This document shows positions 18,007-27,203 of a stretch of 64,000 bases of DNA, in pieces. The stretch is taken from the NCBI RefSeq assembly GCF_014107495.1, contig NZ_CP041969.1, positions 3,521,501-3,585,500 on the forward strand, in the 5' to 3' direction. Each line of letters opens with the position of its first letter. Position 1 is the stretch's first letter. The stretch comes from Cohnella cholangitidis. Its GTDB lineage: Bacteria > Bacillota > Bacilli > Paenibacillales > Paenibacillaceae. The notes under the pieces are model-generated. The model ran no database searches and was not told where the DNA came from. It saw nothing but the letters and a program-made list of their open reading frames with translations. The translations under genes and the position numbers were made by a program.

Positions 18007-18960
18007 ATGTACAGCAGCAGCAAGCTTCGTATCTTTTCGGGATCATCCAATCCGTTATTGGCAGGGAAAATAGCCGAGAATCTCGGATTGCCGCTTGGGA
18101 AAATCAAACTTTCCCGGTTCAAGAGCGGCGAAGTGTACGTTCACTATGAGGAAACGATTCGTAACTGCGACGTCTTCCTCGTCCAGTCGTTATCACATCC
18201 GATCAACGACTATTTCGTTGAGTTGTTGGTCATGATCGATGCCGCCAAGAGGGCATCCGCTCGTACCATCAACGTCGTATTGCCGTACTACGGTTATGCC
18301 CGGCAAGAACGCAAAGCCGCTCCGCGCGAGCCGATCTCCGCGAAGATGGTTGCCGACGTCTTAACGACGGTAGGCGCTCACCGGATCGTCACGATTGATC
18401 TGCATGCTCCTGCAATTCAAGGTTTCTTCAATATTCCGGTGGATCATCTCACCGCGCTGGATCTAATCAGCGATTATCTGAAGGCTAAGGACATCCGCAA
18501 TCCTGTCGTCGTCTCGCCGGATGCCGGACGAGCTTCGACGGCCGAGAAGCTGGCGAACCAATTGGATTGCGCGTTCGCTATCATGATCAAGAAACGTCCC
18601 GCGCATAACGAATCCGTCATTACCCATGTCATCGGGGATGTCGAAGGCTGTACGCCGATCATTATCGAAGATATGATCGATACCGGAACGACGATCGTGA
18701 ACGTCGTGGAAGGCTTGAAGGAACGCGGCGCGGAAGATGTGTTCGTATGCGCGACGCATCCGCTGTTCTCGGGCCCCGCCCTGCAACGTCTCGACCATCC
18801 GAATATCAAGGAAGTCGTCGTAACCGACTCCATCTTGCTGCCGGAAGATCGTTCCTCGCGCTTCAAGGTCATTACCGTCGCTCCGATGTTAGCGGAAGCC
18901 ACGCGTATTATCATGGAGGGCGGCTCGATCAGCACTCTCTTTAAGAACGCCGGGATTTAA
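18007..18960 (+). CDS. prs: Ribose-phosphate pyrophosphokinase (divergent Prs paralogue)
   Basis: 317-residue PRPP synthetase homologue. Class I features: YYGYARQERKAAPREPISAKM flexible-loop segment (quoted as YYGYARQERK, ~98-107), IDLHAPAIQGFF (~127-138) and the PRPP-binding loop IIEDMIDTGTT (~216-226). It would make PRPP from ribose-5-phosphate and ATP, the substrate of HisG, which fits its place right after the his operon. It diverges from housekeeping Bacillus Prs, for example VVSPDAGRAS where the family has VVSPDxGG, so it is probably a second, pathway-linked copy; the housekeeping copy normally sits next to glmU. GGAGGGG precedes ATG 18007; a TTG at 17995 is inside the ribosome site and rejected. 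Confidence 0.85.
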   Translation: MYSSSKLRIFSGSSNPLLAGKIAENLGLPLGKIKLSRFKSGEVYVHYEETIRNCDVFLVQSLSHPINDYFVELLVMIDAAKRASARTINVVLPYYGYARQERKAAPREPISAKMVADVLTTVGAHRIVTIDLHAPAIQGFFNIPVDHLTALDLISDYLKAKDIRNPVVVSPDAGRASTAEKLANQLDCAFAIMIKKRPAHNESVITHVIGDVEGCTPIIIEDMIDTGTTIVNVVEGLKERGAEDVFVCATHPLFSGPALQRLDHPNIKEVVVTDSILLPEDRSSRFKVITVAPMLAEATRIIMEGGSISTLFKNAGI

Positions 18961-18971
18961 TCGGAGGATTG

Positions 18972-19021
18972 ATAGAACCATTAGCGAACGACTGAGAGCG
19001 TTCGTTGATGGTTCTATTTTG
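18972..19021 (+). terminator. Terminator after prs
   Basis: A 19-bp stem (18972-18990 with 18999-19017, two G-U pairs), 8-nt loop, then TTTTGTT. Confidence 0.85.
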
Positions 19022-19086
19022 TTAGTCCCTATCGGTGACGGGGCCTGCCGTTGGCAGTTTTGTTTCATGGATTGCTCAGGCTGTGT

Positions 19087-19092
19087 TATAAT
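19087..19092 (+). promoter_or_regulatory. -10 element upstream of the TPR gene
   Basis: Perfect TATAAT 44 bases before the chosen start. The -35 is weak (TTTCAT at 19063-19068, 18-base spacer). Confidence 0.45.
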
Positions 19093-19135
19093 CGTGGGTG
19101 ATGAAGTTCCAGAACAACTAGGAGGTGCCTTGCCG

Positions 19136-20866
19136 ATGAGTCAGCGGAAGCGTGCGGCCAAAAACCGACGTCCCAAAGTGATCCCGATGCGTCTGGACGC
19201 CACATTCTTCTTCGAACGCGCCGTGCAGTCGCTGGATCGTTACCATTACGACAAGGCACTTAAATATTTTCGCCGCGCGGTGGAGTACGAACCGGAAAAT
19301 CCGGTGAACCATTGCAACATGGCGGGCATTCTGTCGGAGATGGGACGTTACGAGGAGTCGAACGTCATTCTTCGCTCGGTATTGGATCAGATCGATCCCG
19401 CCATGACGGAATGCTATTATTACTTAGCCAATAATTATGCCAATATGGAACTGTTCGAAGCGGCGGAAGAAGCTCTTGTCCGATATCTGGAGAACGATCT
19501 GGAGGGGCAATTCCTGGACGAGTCGGATGAACTGCTCGATCTGTTGAATTACGAGCTGAACCGGCCTACCAAGCTAGTGACCATTAAGGCGAAGGAAAAT
19601 ATATACGCGCACGACAAAGCCCGCGAGCTGCTCGAAGCAGGGCATTTCGCGGAAGCCGTTAAAATGCTGGAAGAAATTATCGGGCGCGAGCCGGACTTTC
19701 TTGCCGCAAGGAATAACCTGGGGCTGGCATACTACTATATGGGGCTGTTCGAGAAATCGGTCGTCACCATTACGGAAGTGCTCGAGGCGGAACCCGGGAA
19801 TTTGCACGCGCTCTGCAATCTCGCCATCTTCTATCAGCATTCGAACCAAGAAGGGCCGTTGCAGGCTTTGATCGAGAAGCTGAACAAGACGGTGCCGTTT
19901 CATCCCGAGCACGTGTTCAAGATGGCTACGACGCTTGGAATCGTCGGAGAGCACCGCGAAGCATACGCGCATTTCCGGCGTCTATTAAGGACGGGAGAGC
20001 TTTCGGGAGAACCGAGCCTGCACCATTTCGCGGCGATCGCGGCAGTGAACCTGCAGCGCTATGACGATGCGGAGAAGCATTGGAAGCAGGCAGAGAAGCT
20101 GGATGCGGAATCTCCGGTTCCTTCGTTCTATCTGCGGAGATTAGAACAAGTTCGCGCGGGAGAGGAAAGCGCGCCGACGCATTATCATTACCATCTGCCC
20201 TTCGAGGAACAATTTCGGCATTGGGAGAATAGTCCGGGACAAGTGACGGAAGCGCTGAAACGCGATCCGCTCATTCGTTCGTCCTTCTTCTGGGCTCTGC
20301 GTCACGGCGATCGCCGTACGAAGGTGCAGGTCATTCAGGCGCTCGGGTTAGTGGCGGACGAGGAAGTCATCGAAGCGTTGAAGGCGTTCCTGATCGACGC
20401 GGATGAAGACGACGAATTGAAGCGGGTAGCCGTGCTCGTACTGCGTTCCATCGGCGTGCAGGATTCGCTGACCGTTACGTTCAGCGGGCGGACGATTACG
20501 CTGGAAGCCCGGCGGAAGTCGGCTAAGCTGCCGGTATGGGACAGCGCTTGGCAAGCCGTGCTGGAGCATGCGCTCGAAGGCATGGCCGGGAGATACGACG
20601 TCGTTCAGCAGCACGATATGATGACGTTGTGGGTCGATTATTTATCCCGCGTCTATCCGGAGGTGCCTAAGTTGCACAAATCGACCGGATGGGCCGCGGC
20701 CTTGGAATATTGGACGGCCAAGATGCATCGCCGAACGGTTACATATGCGGATTTGGTTAATCGTTACGGGGTTTCCCAAGCGAGCATCAGCCGCTATGCC
20801 AACCGCATTGACGAAGCGTGCGGCATTCGGGAGAAGCTAGATTTAACGACGCCTTCTTTTCACTAA
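19136..20866 (+). CDS. yvcD: TPR-repeat protein (YvcD-like)
   Basis: 576-residue cytoplasmic protein. Tetratricopeptide repeats run through residues ~30-130 (AVQSLDRYHYDKALKYFRRA, YEPENPVNHCNMAGILSEMG) and ~165-330 (ARELLEAGHFAEAVKMLEEI, LAARNNLGLAYYYMGLFEKS). A HEAT-like helical stretch spans ~385-440. A C-terminal helix-turn-helix-like segment, TYADLVNRYGVSQASISRY, is at ~540-558. The position before trxB matches B. subtilis yvcD, whose function is unknown; protein-protein interaction is the only role sequence supports. Start at ATG 19136 behind GGAGGTG; the longer in-frame reading to 19019 would run through the preceding terminator and promoter. Confidence 0.8.
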   Translation: MSQRKRAAKNRRPKVIPMRLDATFFFERAVQSLDRYHYDKALKYFRRAVEYEPENPVNHCNMAGILSEMGRYEESNVILRSVLDQIDPAMTECYYYLANNYANMELFEAAEEALVRYLENDLEGQFLDESDELLDLLNYELNRPTKLVTIKAKENIYAHDKARELLEAGHFAEAVKMLEEIIGREPDFLAARNNLGLAYYYMGLFEKSVVTITEVLEAEPGNLHALCNLAIFYQHSNQEGPLQALIEKLNKTVPFHPEHVFKMATTLGIVGEHREAYAHFRRLLRTGELSGEPSLHHFAAIAAVNLQRYDDAEKHWKQAEKLDAESPVPSFYLRRLEQVRAGEESAPTHYHYHLPFEEQFRHWENSPGQVTEALKRDPLIRSSFFWALRHGDRRTKVQVIQALGLVADEEVIEALKAFLIDADEDDELKRVAVLVLRSIGVQDSLTVTFSGRTITLEARRKSAKLPVWDSAWQAVLEHALEGMAGRYDVVQQHDMMTLWVDYLSRVYPEVPKLHKSTGWAAALEYWTAKMHRRTVTYADLVNRYGVSQASISRYANRIDEACGIREKLDLTTPSFH

Positions 20867-20942
20867 AGCGACCGTCGCATTATGACGATGAAACGCTTGG
20901 CAAACGAAAAACTTGTTCATCGCACAATAGGAGGAAGAAATC

Positions 20943-21890
20943 ATGCGCAAAACGATCGTAATCGGAACCGGACCTGCAGGATTGACGGCGGCTATCTACT
21001 TGGCACGGGCGAATTTGTCCCCGCTCGTCATCGAAGGACCGGAACCGGGCGGCCAACTGACGACGACTACGGAAGTGGAGAACTTCCCGGGTTTTCCCGA
21101 AGGCATCATGGGACCTGAATTGATGGCGAATATGCGCAAGCAAGCCGAACGCTTCGGAGCGGAATTCCGCACGGGCTGGATTAATAAGGTGGATATGTCC
21201 AAACGTCCTTTTACGCTCTCCCTGGAGGGCGGGGAAACTTTGCAAGCCGAAACCTTGATCATTTCTACGGGAGCTTCCGCTAAGTACTTGGGCATTCCGG
21301 GGGAAAAAGACAACGTTGGACGAGGCGTCAGCACCTGCGCGACATGTGACGGGTTTTTCTTCCGCGGGAAAAAGATCATCGTCGTCGGAGGCGGGGATTC
21401 CGCGATGGAGGAAGCGAACTTCTTGACCCGTTTCGCATCCGAAGTCACGTTGGTCCATCGCCGGGACGAAATGAGAGCTTCCAAGATCATGCAGGATCGC
21501 GCGCGCGAGAACAACAAAATCCTGTGGGGCTTGAACAAAACTCCGATCGAGGTCGTCGCCGGAGATAACGGCGTTACGGGACTGAAGGTTCTCAACAATG
21601 CCACCGGCCAGGAAGAAATCATCGATACGCAGGGCTTGTTCGTAGCTATCGGCCATACGCCGAACACGAAATTTTTGGATAACCAGATCGAGACGGATGA
21701 GTTCGGATACATCAAGGTGAAACCGGGAACGACCGAAACGAATATTCCGGGCGTGTTCGCATGCGGAGACGTTCAAGATCATAAATATCGTCAAGCGATT
21801 ACCGCCGCGGGCAGCGGATGTATGGCCGCTCTCGATTGCGAGAAATTCCTCGAAAATTCGGCGGTGCACGATTGGAGTCAATCCTTGTAA
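20943..21890 (+). CDS. trxB: Thioredoxin reductase
   Basis: 315-residue FAD/NADPH disulfide reductase that keeps thioredoxin reduced. FAD-binding GTGPAGLTAAIYLARA (8-23), redox-active CATC (Cys132, Cys135), NADPH-binding GGGDSAMEEA (~150-159) and C-terminal FAD motif GVFACGDVQDHKYRQAITAAG (quoted core FACGDVQD). Full length. AGGAGGAA ribosome site. Confidence 0.97.
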   Translation: MRKTIVIGTGPAGLTAAIYLARANLSPLVIEGPEPGGQLTTTTEVENFPGFPEGIMGPELMANMRKQAERFGAEFRTGWINKVDMSKRPFTLSLEGGETLQAETLIISTGASAKYLGIPGEKDNVGRGVSTCATCDGFFFRGKKIIVVGGGDSAMEEANFLTRFASEVTLVHRRDEMRASKIMQDRARENNKILWGLNKTPIEVVAGDNGVTGLKVLNNATGQEEIIDTQGLFVAIGHTPNTKFLDNQIETDEFGYIKVKPGTTETNIPGVFACGDVQDHKYRQAITAAGSGCMAALDCEKFLENSAVHDWSQSL

Positions 21891-21958
21891 TCAAGGAATG
21901 GCGAAGTCCGTATAGGCTTGTATGGAAATAACATTATTCTTATGAGGTGTCGACAAAA

Positions 21959-22912
21959 ATGTCAGAATCGTTGTTCGTAGGCGTTGATTTGGGTGGAACC
22001 GCTATTAAGGTCGGCTTGTGCAATGAAGAGGGAGATTTGCTTCGTACTTATGAAGGACCGACACAAGCTGCCGATGGAGCGGACGCCGTATTGACCAACA
22101 TTGCGGCCTATGTCAAAGAACTCGTACCTCCGGGAACTCCGGAATGGGATGCCGTAGCGGGCGTGGGAATCGGTATCGCCGGATTTTTGAATATTCCCGA
22201 GGGGATCATCAACTTCTCGCCGAATCTTCCTTTCAAGGACGTGCCAGTTAAGCAGATCATGGAAGAGAAGATCGGAAAGCCGGTCAAAATCAATAATGAC
22301 GCTAACGTTGCTGCGCTTGGAGAAGCATGGGGCGGCGCGGGCAAAAACGTCCCCCACTGCGTGTGCTACACGCTAGGAACGGGAGTCGGCGGCGGCATTA
22401 TTTTGCATAATCGGCTTATTGAGGGGTCTACGGGTATGGCAGGAGAGTTAGGCCATATGTCCATCGTGGCCGACCTCGAAGCGATCCAATGCGGCTGCGG
22501 CAAGATGGGCTGCTTGGAGACGGTATCGTCGGCAACCGGCATTATTCGCATGGGTAAAGACGCCGTAGATCGCGGTGACCGGACTTCGTTGTCGTTCATC
22601 GAGGGCGAACTGACGGCTAAGGACGTTATCGACGCCGCCAAAGGCGGAGATGAAGTCGCTCAACGGATCGTTAGCCGTGCGGCGTTCTATCTGGGGAAAT
22701 CGATGGCGGCGGTGGCCGTTGTCGTGAACCCGCAACGATTTATCATTGGCGGTGGCGTAAGCAAGGCAGGGGAATACTTGTTTACGCAAATTCGCGAGGT
22801 GTTCGACAAATTGACGCCGGACAATGCCCGCGAAGGAGTAGAGATCGTGGCTGCCGAGTTAGGCAACAATGCCGGGGTCGTCGGGGCGGCGGGATTGTTC
22901 CTTCGAGCATAA
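21959..22912 (+). CDS. glcK: Glucokinase, ROK family
   Basis: 317-residue ROK-family sugar kinase phosphorylating glucose with ATP. ATP-binding [13 protein letters not shown] at residues ~7-19, [25 protein letters not shown] (catalytic Asp region, ~107-122), [11 protein letters not shown], and the ROK zinc signature [10 protein letters not shown] with Cys residues and the upstream GELGHM His. Start ATG 21959, behind GAGGTG; an in-frame GTG at 21947 lies within that ribosome site. It stands where B. subtilis has the Nudix gene yvcI, so the locus content is lineage-specific. Confidence 0.92.
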   Translation: MSESLFVGVDLGGTAIKVGLCNEEGDLLRTYEGPTQAADGADAVLTNIAAYVKELVPPGTPEWDAVAGVGIGIAGFLNIPEGIINFSPNLPFKDVPVKQIMEEKIGKPVKINNDANVAALGEAWGGAGKNVPHCVCYTLGTGVGGGIILHNRLIEGSTGMAGELGHMSIVADLEAIQCGCGKMGCLETVSSATGIIRMGKDAVDRGDRTSLSFIEGELTAKDVIDAAKGGDEVAQRIVSRAAFYLGKSMAAVAVVVNPQRFIIGGGVSKAGEYLFTQIREVFDKLTPDNAREGVEIVAAELGNNAGVVGAAGLFLRA

Positions 22913-22924
22913 TTGAAGTAGACG

Positions 22925-22965
22925 ACGCTCGGTTCCGCACGCTATGGCGGGTCGAGCGTTCTTTC
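22925..22965 (+). terminator. Possible weak terminator after glcK
   Basis: ACGCTCG/CGAGCGT arms (22925-22931, 22953-22959) with an internal CCGC/GGCGG pairing, followed by TTCTTTC. Weak T-run. Confidence 0.4.
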
Positions 22966-23004
22966 ATTCATTCCTGCATTCATTTCTATTGGGGAGGGGA
23001 TAAC

Positions 23005-23895
23005 ATGGATACGTTAACGTCACAACCAACGCTAGTCATCATAACGGGGATGTCGGGTGCGGGTAAAACCATCGCGGTACAGAGCTTGGAGGACTTGGGC
23101 TTCTTTTGCGTCGATAACTTGCCGCCCGTTCTTATACCGAAATTCGCGGAACTGATCGAACAATCGCAAGGACGCATTGCCAAAGTAGCCTTGGTTATCG
23201 ACCTTCGGGGACGCGAGTTTTTTACCGCCTTATCCGAGTCGCTTAATTATATCCGCGAGCATTATACGATCCATTATGAAATTCTGTTTCTCGATGCGAC
23301 GGATTCGGTACTCGTTCAACGCTATAAGGAAAGCCGGCGCAGGCACCCGCTAGCTCCGGACGGATTGCCGCTCGACGGCATCCACTTGGAGCGGAAGCTT
23401 CTCGAGGATCTCAAGGGCTGGGCGAATCAAGTAATCGATACGAGCAGCATCAAACCTGCGGCGTTGAAAGAGAAGATCATCGGCCGCTTCACGAACATGG
23501 ACCGGAACAACATTAATATCAACGTGACTTCGTTCGGATTCAAGTATGGGGTACCTATAGACGCGGATTTGATTTTCGATGTTCGTTTTCTGCCGAATCC
23601 CCATTACGTGGAAAGTTTGCGTCCTAAGACCGGTATGGAACCGGACGTGTACGATTATGTCATGAAGTGGCCGGAAACGCAGACTTTTCTGGGCAAGTTA
23701 CTGGATATGCTCCAATATTTAATTCCGCTCTATCACAAGGAAGGGAAGAGCCAGGTCGTTATCGGAATCGGGTGTACGGGAGGCAAACACCGTTCGGTGG
23801 CGTTGGCGGAATATTTGGGACGTATGCTGGGATCCAGCGAGACGGAATTGGTAAGAGTGAGTCATCGCGATTCGGATCGCGATCGGCAGAGCTGA
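23005..23895 (+). CDS. rapZ: RNase adapter / nucleotide-binding protein RapZ
   Basis: 296-residue YvcJ/RapZ protein. P-loop GMSGAGKT at residues 15-22, the FCVDNLPP motif (~33-40), and the C-terminal domain with [16 protein letters not shown]. It hydrolyses or binds nucleotide. In E. coli it is an RNase E adapter controlling GlmZ; in Bacillus the role is less clear, with links to competence and to glucosamine metabolism. Head of the conserved rapZ-yvcK-whiA-crh cluster; the next gene begins 9 bases downstream. Confidence 0.94.
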   Translation: MDTLTSQPTLVIITGMSGAGKTIAVQSLEDLGFFCVDNLPPVLIPKFAELIEQSQGRIAKVALVIDLRGREFFTALSESLNYIREHYTIHYEILFLDATDSVLVQRYKESRRRHPLAPDGLPLDGIHLERKLLEDLKGWANQVIDTSSIKPAALKEKIIGRFTNMDRNNININVTSFGFKYGVPIDADLIFDVRFLPNPHYVESLRPKTGMEPDVYDYVMKWPETQTFLGKLLDMLQYLIPLYHKEGKSQVVIGIGCTGGKHRSVALAEYLGRMLGSSETELVRVSHRDSDRDRQS

Positions 23896-23904
23896 GGGGA
23901 GGCA

Positions 23905-24897
23905 ATGGCGATAAAACAACAGCCAAGTCTCGCCCGTAAACCGCGGATCGTCGTCATTGGCGGCGGTACGGGGTTGTCCGTCATGCTGCGCGGCCTCAAG
24001 CAGAAGCCGCTTGACATCACGGCGATCGTCACGGTCGCCGATGACGGCGGCAGCTCCGGCATACTGCGCGAAGAGCTGCAAATCCCGCCTCCGGGAGACA
24101 TTCGTAACGTATTGACCGCTTTGGCGGACACGGAGCCTCTGCTGGCAGAGGTGCTCAAGTATCGTTTTCCTAACGGAACAGGATTAGCCGGGCATAGTTT
24201 AGGTAATCTTATCCTTGCGGCGATGACCGATATTACTGGCGATTTCGTAACGGGAATTACCGAACTAAGCCGGATTTTCGCGGTACGCGGACGCGTTCTG
24301 CCGGCGGCTAATCAATCGATCGTGTTAAAGGCCGAGATGGAGGACGGTTCGATTGTCGTAGGGGAATCTACGATACCGAAGTCCGGTTTGGTCATTCGCA
24401 AAGTTTTCCTGGAACCTGCCGATGTCGAGGCTTTGCCGGAAGCCGTTCAGGCGCTCCGGGAGGCGGATGCGATTCTGATCGGTCCGGGAAGCTTGTATAC
24501 GAGCATTCTTCCGAATTTGATCGTACCTAAGCTCGCGGAAGCGATTATCCAATCGGATGCCGTGAAGTTGTTCGTATGCAACGTTATGACCCAGCCTGGA
24601 GAAACCGACAATTATTCGGTGAGCGATCATTTGACCGCTATACACGCCCACATTGGCCATCATCTATTCGATTATGTTATCGTTAACGACGGGGAAATTC
24701 CCCCTCAGGTACAAAGCTTATATGCGGAAAAAGGCTCGACCGCGGTTCATCTGGACTTGGAGGAAGTGACCAAGCGAGGATACAAAGTCATCGCGGACAC
24801 GCTAGTGCTGTTCAGGACTTATTTACGTCATGACGCGGCGAAACTAAGCGATCACATCTACCAACTGGTTGAAGATTGGATGTTGCGAAAGGGGTGA
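23905..24897 (+). CDS. glmR: Gluconeogenesis/UDP-GlcNAc regulator YvcK (GlmR)
   Basis: 330-residue YvcK/CofD-like protein. Nucleotide-sugar-binding IGGGTGLSVMLRGLK (~17-31), VTVADDGGSSGILREE (~43-58), LAGHSLGNLILAA (~92-104) and the IGPGSLYTSILPNL motif (~191-204). In Bacillus it binds UDP-GlcNAc, stimulates GlmS and is needed for normal morphology on gluconeogenic substrates. Nine bases after rapZ and eight before whiA, so co-transcribed. Confidence 0.94.
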   Translation: MAIKQQPSLARKPRIVVIGGGTGLSVMLRGLKQKPLDITAIVTVADDGGSSGILREELQIPPPGDIRNVLTALADTEPLLAEVLKYRFPNGTGLAGHSLGNLILAAMTDITGDFVTGITELSRIFAVRGRVLPAANQSIVLKAEMEDGSIVVGESTIPKSGLVIRKVFLEPADVEALPEAVQALREADAILIGPGSLYTSILPNLIVPKLAEAIIQSDAVKLFVCNVMTQPGETDNYSVSDHLTAIHAHIGHHLFDYVIVNDGEIPPQVQSLYAEKGSTAVHLDLEEVTKRGYKVIADTLVLFRTYLRHDAAKLSDHIYQLVEDWMLRKG

Positions 24898-24904
24898 GTA
24901 AGGC

Positions 24905-25839
24905 ATGTCGTTTGCGGCGCTAACGAAAAAGGAATTAACGCTGCTCGAGACGGAAAACTGCTGCGAGAAGGCGGAGTTGTCGGCATTGATTCGGATGAAC
25001 GGGACGATCTCGTTGTCCAACAGACGGGTTGTTCTGGACATCTCCACCGAGAATGCCGCGATTTCTCGCCGAATCTACACCCTTCTTAAGCGCATTTCAA
25101 GGTCGTGACCGAGCTGCTCGTACGCAAGAAAATGCGGCTCAAGAAAAATAACGTCTATGTCGTGCGGGTGCCCGCCGGGGCGGAGACGATTCTGAACGAC
25201 CTGTCGATCGTATCGGAAGGGTTCTTATTCCATCCGAGCATCGACAAGGAGTTGGTTCGTAAATCGTGTTGCAAGAAAGCCTATTTGCGGGGGGCCTTCC
25301 TTGCAGGAGGTTCGGTCAATAATCCCGAGGGTTCCTCTTACCATCTGGAAATCGCATCGATGTACGAGGAGCATTGCCAAGCGCTCGTGGACCTCGCCAA
25401 TAAATTTCAACTTAACGCGCGGTTTATCGAACGCAAGAAAGGGTTCATCCTGTATATTAAAGAAGGCGAGAAAATCATCGAGTTTCTAAGCCTTATCGGC
25501 GCTCATCAAGCGCTGTTCAAGTTCGAGGACGTTCGCATTATGCGGGACATGCGCAATTCCGTGAACCGGATCGTCAATTGCGAGACGGCCAACCTGAACA
25601 AAACGATCGGGGCGGCGGTCAGGCAGATCGATAACATCAAGCTGCTCGAGAAAGAGGTCGGCTTGCATAACTTGCCGGATAAGCTTCGCGAGGTGGCGGA
25701 AATCAGGCTTCAACATCCGGATATTAATCTGAAGGAAGTCGGGGATCTGCTAAAAGGGCAGGTTAGCAAATCGGGGGTAAACCACCGGCTTCGGAAGTTG
25801 GATGAGTGGGCCGAAAAAATCCGGAATGGCGGCGCATAA
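24905..25839 (+). pseudogene. whiA: WhiA sporulation/cell-division regulator, split by an apparent 1-base deletion
   Basis: WhiA combines a LAGLIDADG-like N-terminal domain with a C-terminal DUF199/HTH DNA-binding domain and affects cell division and FtsZ-ring formation. Here the reading frame breaks. Residues [15 protein letters not shown]...YTLLKR read in one frame and stop at 25106-25108. The remainder, from [20 protein letters not shown] onward, continues in the -1 frame to 25839 and ends [18 protein letters not shown]. One base is missing inside CGCATTT (25091-25097); a CGC-CAT reading would restore a 311-residue protein of normal length. Everything else is well conserved ([34 protein letters not shown]). 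Either a sequencing error or a real frameshift. Confidence 0.85.
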
Positions 25840-25866
25840 ACCGTATAGCGCATTTGTTCATATCAA

Positions 25867-25875
25867 TGTTATAAT
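25867..25875 (+). promoter_or_regulatory. Extended -10 promoter before the HPr-like gene
   Basis: TGTTATAAT: perfect TATAAT (25870-25875) with an upstream TGn. No good -35. A GTCCC/GGGAC hairpin lies in the leader at about 25899-25915. It suggests this gene is transcribed separately from whiA. Confidence 0.5.
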
Positions 25876-25941
25876 AGGTAAGAAACTGTAGCACGGGGGT
25901 CCCGGGTAGCGGGACGAACAAAGATAGGGGGTATCCGGTCC

Positions 25942-26211
25942 ATGACGAGACAGCCGGTGGTAGTTCGGCTTAAAACGGGTCTTCACGCCAGACCGGCGGC
26001 ACTATTCGTGCAAGAAGCCAATAAATTCTCCTCTGATGTCTTTGTGGAGAAGGATGACAAAAAAGTTAACGCTAAAAGCATCATGGGCATTATGAGCCTG
26101 GCGATCAGCTCGGGTACGGAAGTCGCGATCAGCGCGGAAGGTTCCGACGCAGAGCAAGCTGTAACCGCTTTAGTGCAGCTTGTAAGCAAAGAAGAGCTGG
26201 AAAACCAATAA
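25942..26211 (+). CDS. HPr-family phosphocarrier protein at the crh locus
   Basis: 89-residue HPr-fold protein. By position (after rapZ-yvcK-whiA) and overall sequence (RLKTGLxARPAALFVQEAN, SDVFxEK) it corresponds to Bacillus Crh, the catabolite-repression HPr. But residue 15 is His (GLHARPA) whereas Crh has Gln there. Ser46 in NAKSIMGIM is present. It could therefore be phosphorylated both by PTS enzyme I (His15) and by HprK (Ser46), as true HPr is. It may be the organism's sole or main HPr, or a dual-function protein. No ptsI follows. GGGGG-type ribosome site upstream. Confidence 0.9.
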   Translation: MTRQPVVVRLKTGLHARPAALFVQEANKFSSDVFVEKDDKKVNAKSIMGIMSLAISSGTEVAISAEGSDAEQAVTALVQLVSKEELENQ

Positions 26212-26225
26212 GTCACACTAGCAAT

Positions 26226-26248
26226 AAGCTCCCTGCGGGGGGCTTTTT
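26226..26248 (+). terminator. Terminator after the HPr-like gene
   Basis: AAGCTCCC pairs with GGGGGCTT (one G-U) around a short GC loop, followed by TTTTT. Confidence 0.8.
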
Positions 26249-26325
26249 GCATTTTTAAGCAAACATTGAAACATTTGGGTCATGCATTGCGTCTTAAGGT
26301 CAAACGATCGAAAGGGGATTGGAAA

Positions 26326-27093
26326 ATGAAGAAACGTACAATGCAAATGTTAACGGTGGCGCTGGTTGCCGCCACGGTAGGATGGTTTGGATTCGCTAAA
26401 GGGGAGGGCGATGTGGTGTCCGCAGAATCGTTACCGGCGGCAACGACGCCGGCGTACACGGTGACGGTAGGGGCTAGCGGTTCGGTCAAGGTGGAACCGG
26501 ATGTCGCGTATTTGAGCTTGGCGGTAGAGACTCGCGGGTCCAAAGCGGCGGAAGCGCAACAAGCCAACGCGACCAAATTCGCGGGAGTGGAGAAAACGCT
26601 GTACGAGAAATTCGGGATAGACAAGAAAGACGTGAAGACAACCGGGTTCGACGTACAGCCGGAGTACAATTATACGGAGAAGGACGGCCGGGTGCTCAAA
26701 GGCTATATCGCGGTTCATTCCATTCAAGTGACTTACCGGAAGCTGCCGGAAATCGGCAAGCTGTTCGATGCTTTGACCGCGGCTGGAGCTAACCGTCTGG
26801 ACGGCGTTCAATTCTCGACGGAGAAGAGAGAGCAATACGAGCTGGAAGCGTTGAAAAAAGCGATGGACAACGCCTCTGCCAAAGCAGGCGTGCTCGCTAC
26901 ATCGGCTAAGCGTCAGTTGAAAGGCGTCGTGAACATCGTGCAAGGAGACGTAGCGAACAACCCGGTTTTCTACGCGCGTGCCGAAGCGAAGATGGTCATG
27001 AACGATATGGCGGCAGGCGCGGCTCCTTCGTCGGTACAGTCGGGCCAAATCGAGATCAGCACGAGCGTAACCGTTCAGTACGAGATGCAATAA
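26326..27093 (+). CDS. Secreted SIMPL-domain (DUF541) protein
   Basis: 255 residues. An N-terminal signal peptide (MKKRTMQMLTVALVAATVGW, cleavage probably after SAES around residue 35) is followed by one SIMPL/DUF541 domain covering most of the protein (VTVGASGSVKVEPDVAYLSL... AVHSIQVTYRKLPEIGKL). The family is found in oxidative-stress periplasmic proteins (E. coli YggE) and signalling scaffolds; molecular function is unknown. ATG 26326 with AAAGGGG upstream is preferred to the ATG at 26266, which would put 20 charged residues before the signal peptide. Confidence 0.85.
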   Translation: MKKRTMQMLTVALVAATVGWFGFAKGEGDVVSAESLPAATTPAYTVTVGASGSVKVEPDVAYLSLAVETRGSKAAEAQQANATKFAGVEKTLYEKFGIDKKDVKTTGFDVQPEYNYTEKDGRVLKGYIAVHSIQVTYRKLPEIGKLFDALTAAGANRLDGVQFSTEKREQYELEALKKAMDNASAKAGVLATSAKRQLKGVVNIVQGDVANNPVFYARAEAKMVMNDMAAGAAPSSVQSGQIEISTSVTVQYEMQ

Positions 27094-27133
27094 CGAAGAA
27101 GAGGCAAGGGGGCTCCCTTGCCTCTTCTTCGTT
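27092..27133. terminator. Perfect 19-bp hairpin after the SIMPL gene
   Basis: Stem 27092-27110 with 27115-27133, loop GGCT; it includes the stop codon. No T-run on either strand, but it lies between convergent genes (SIMPL + and sda -) and probably limits read-through. Confidence 0.6.
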
Positions 27134-27203
27134 ATTGTCGGAAAATAAAAAACCGCCAACCAAAACGGAGGCGGCCATAACAATTAGGGTAGATGTCTAC
27201 GGC

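Noticed and set aside
25085..25108. Programmed ribosomal frameshift in whiA
   Set aside because: No slippery sequence and no downstream stimulatory hairpin were seen; a missing base is simpler.
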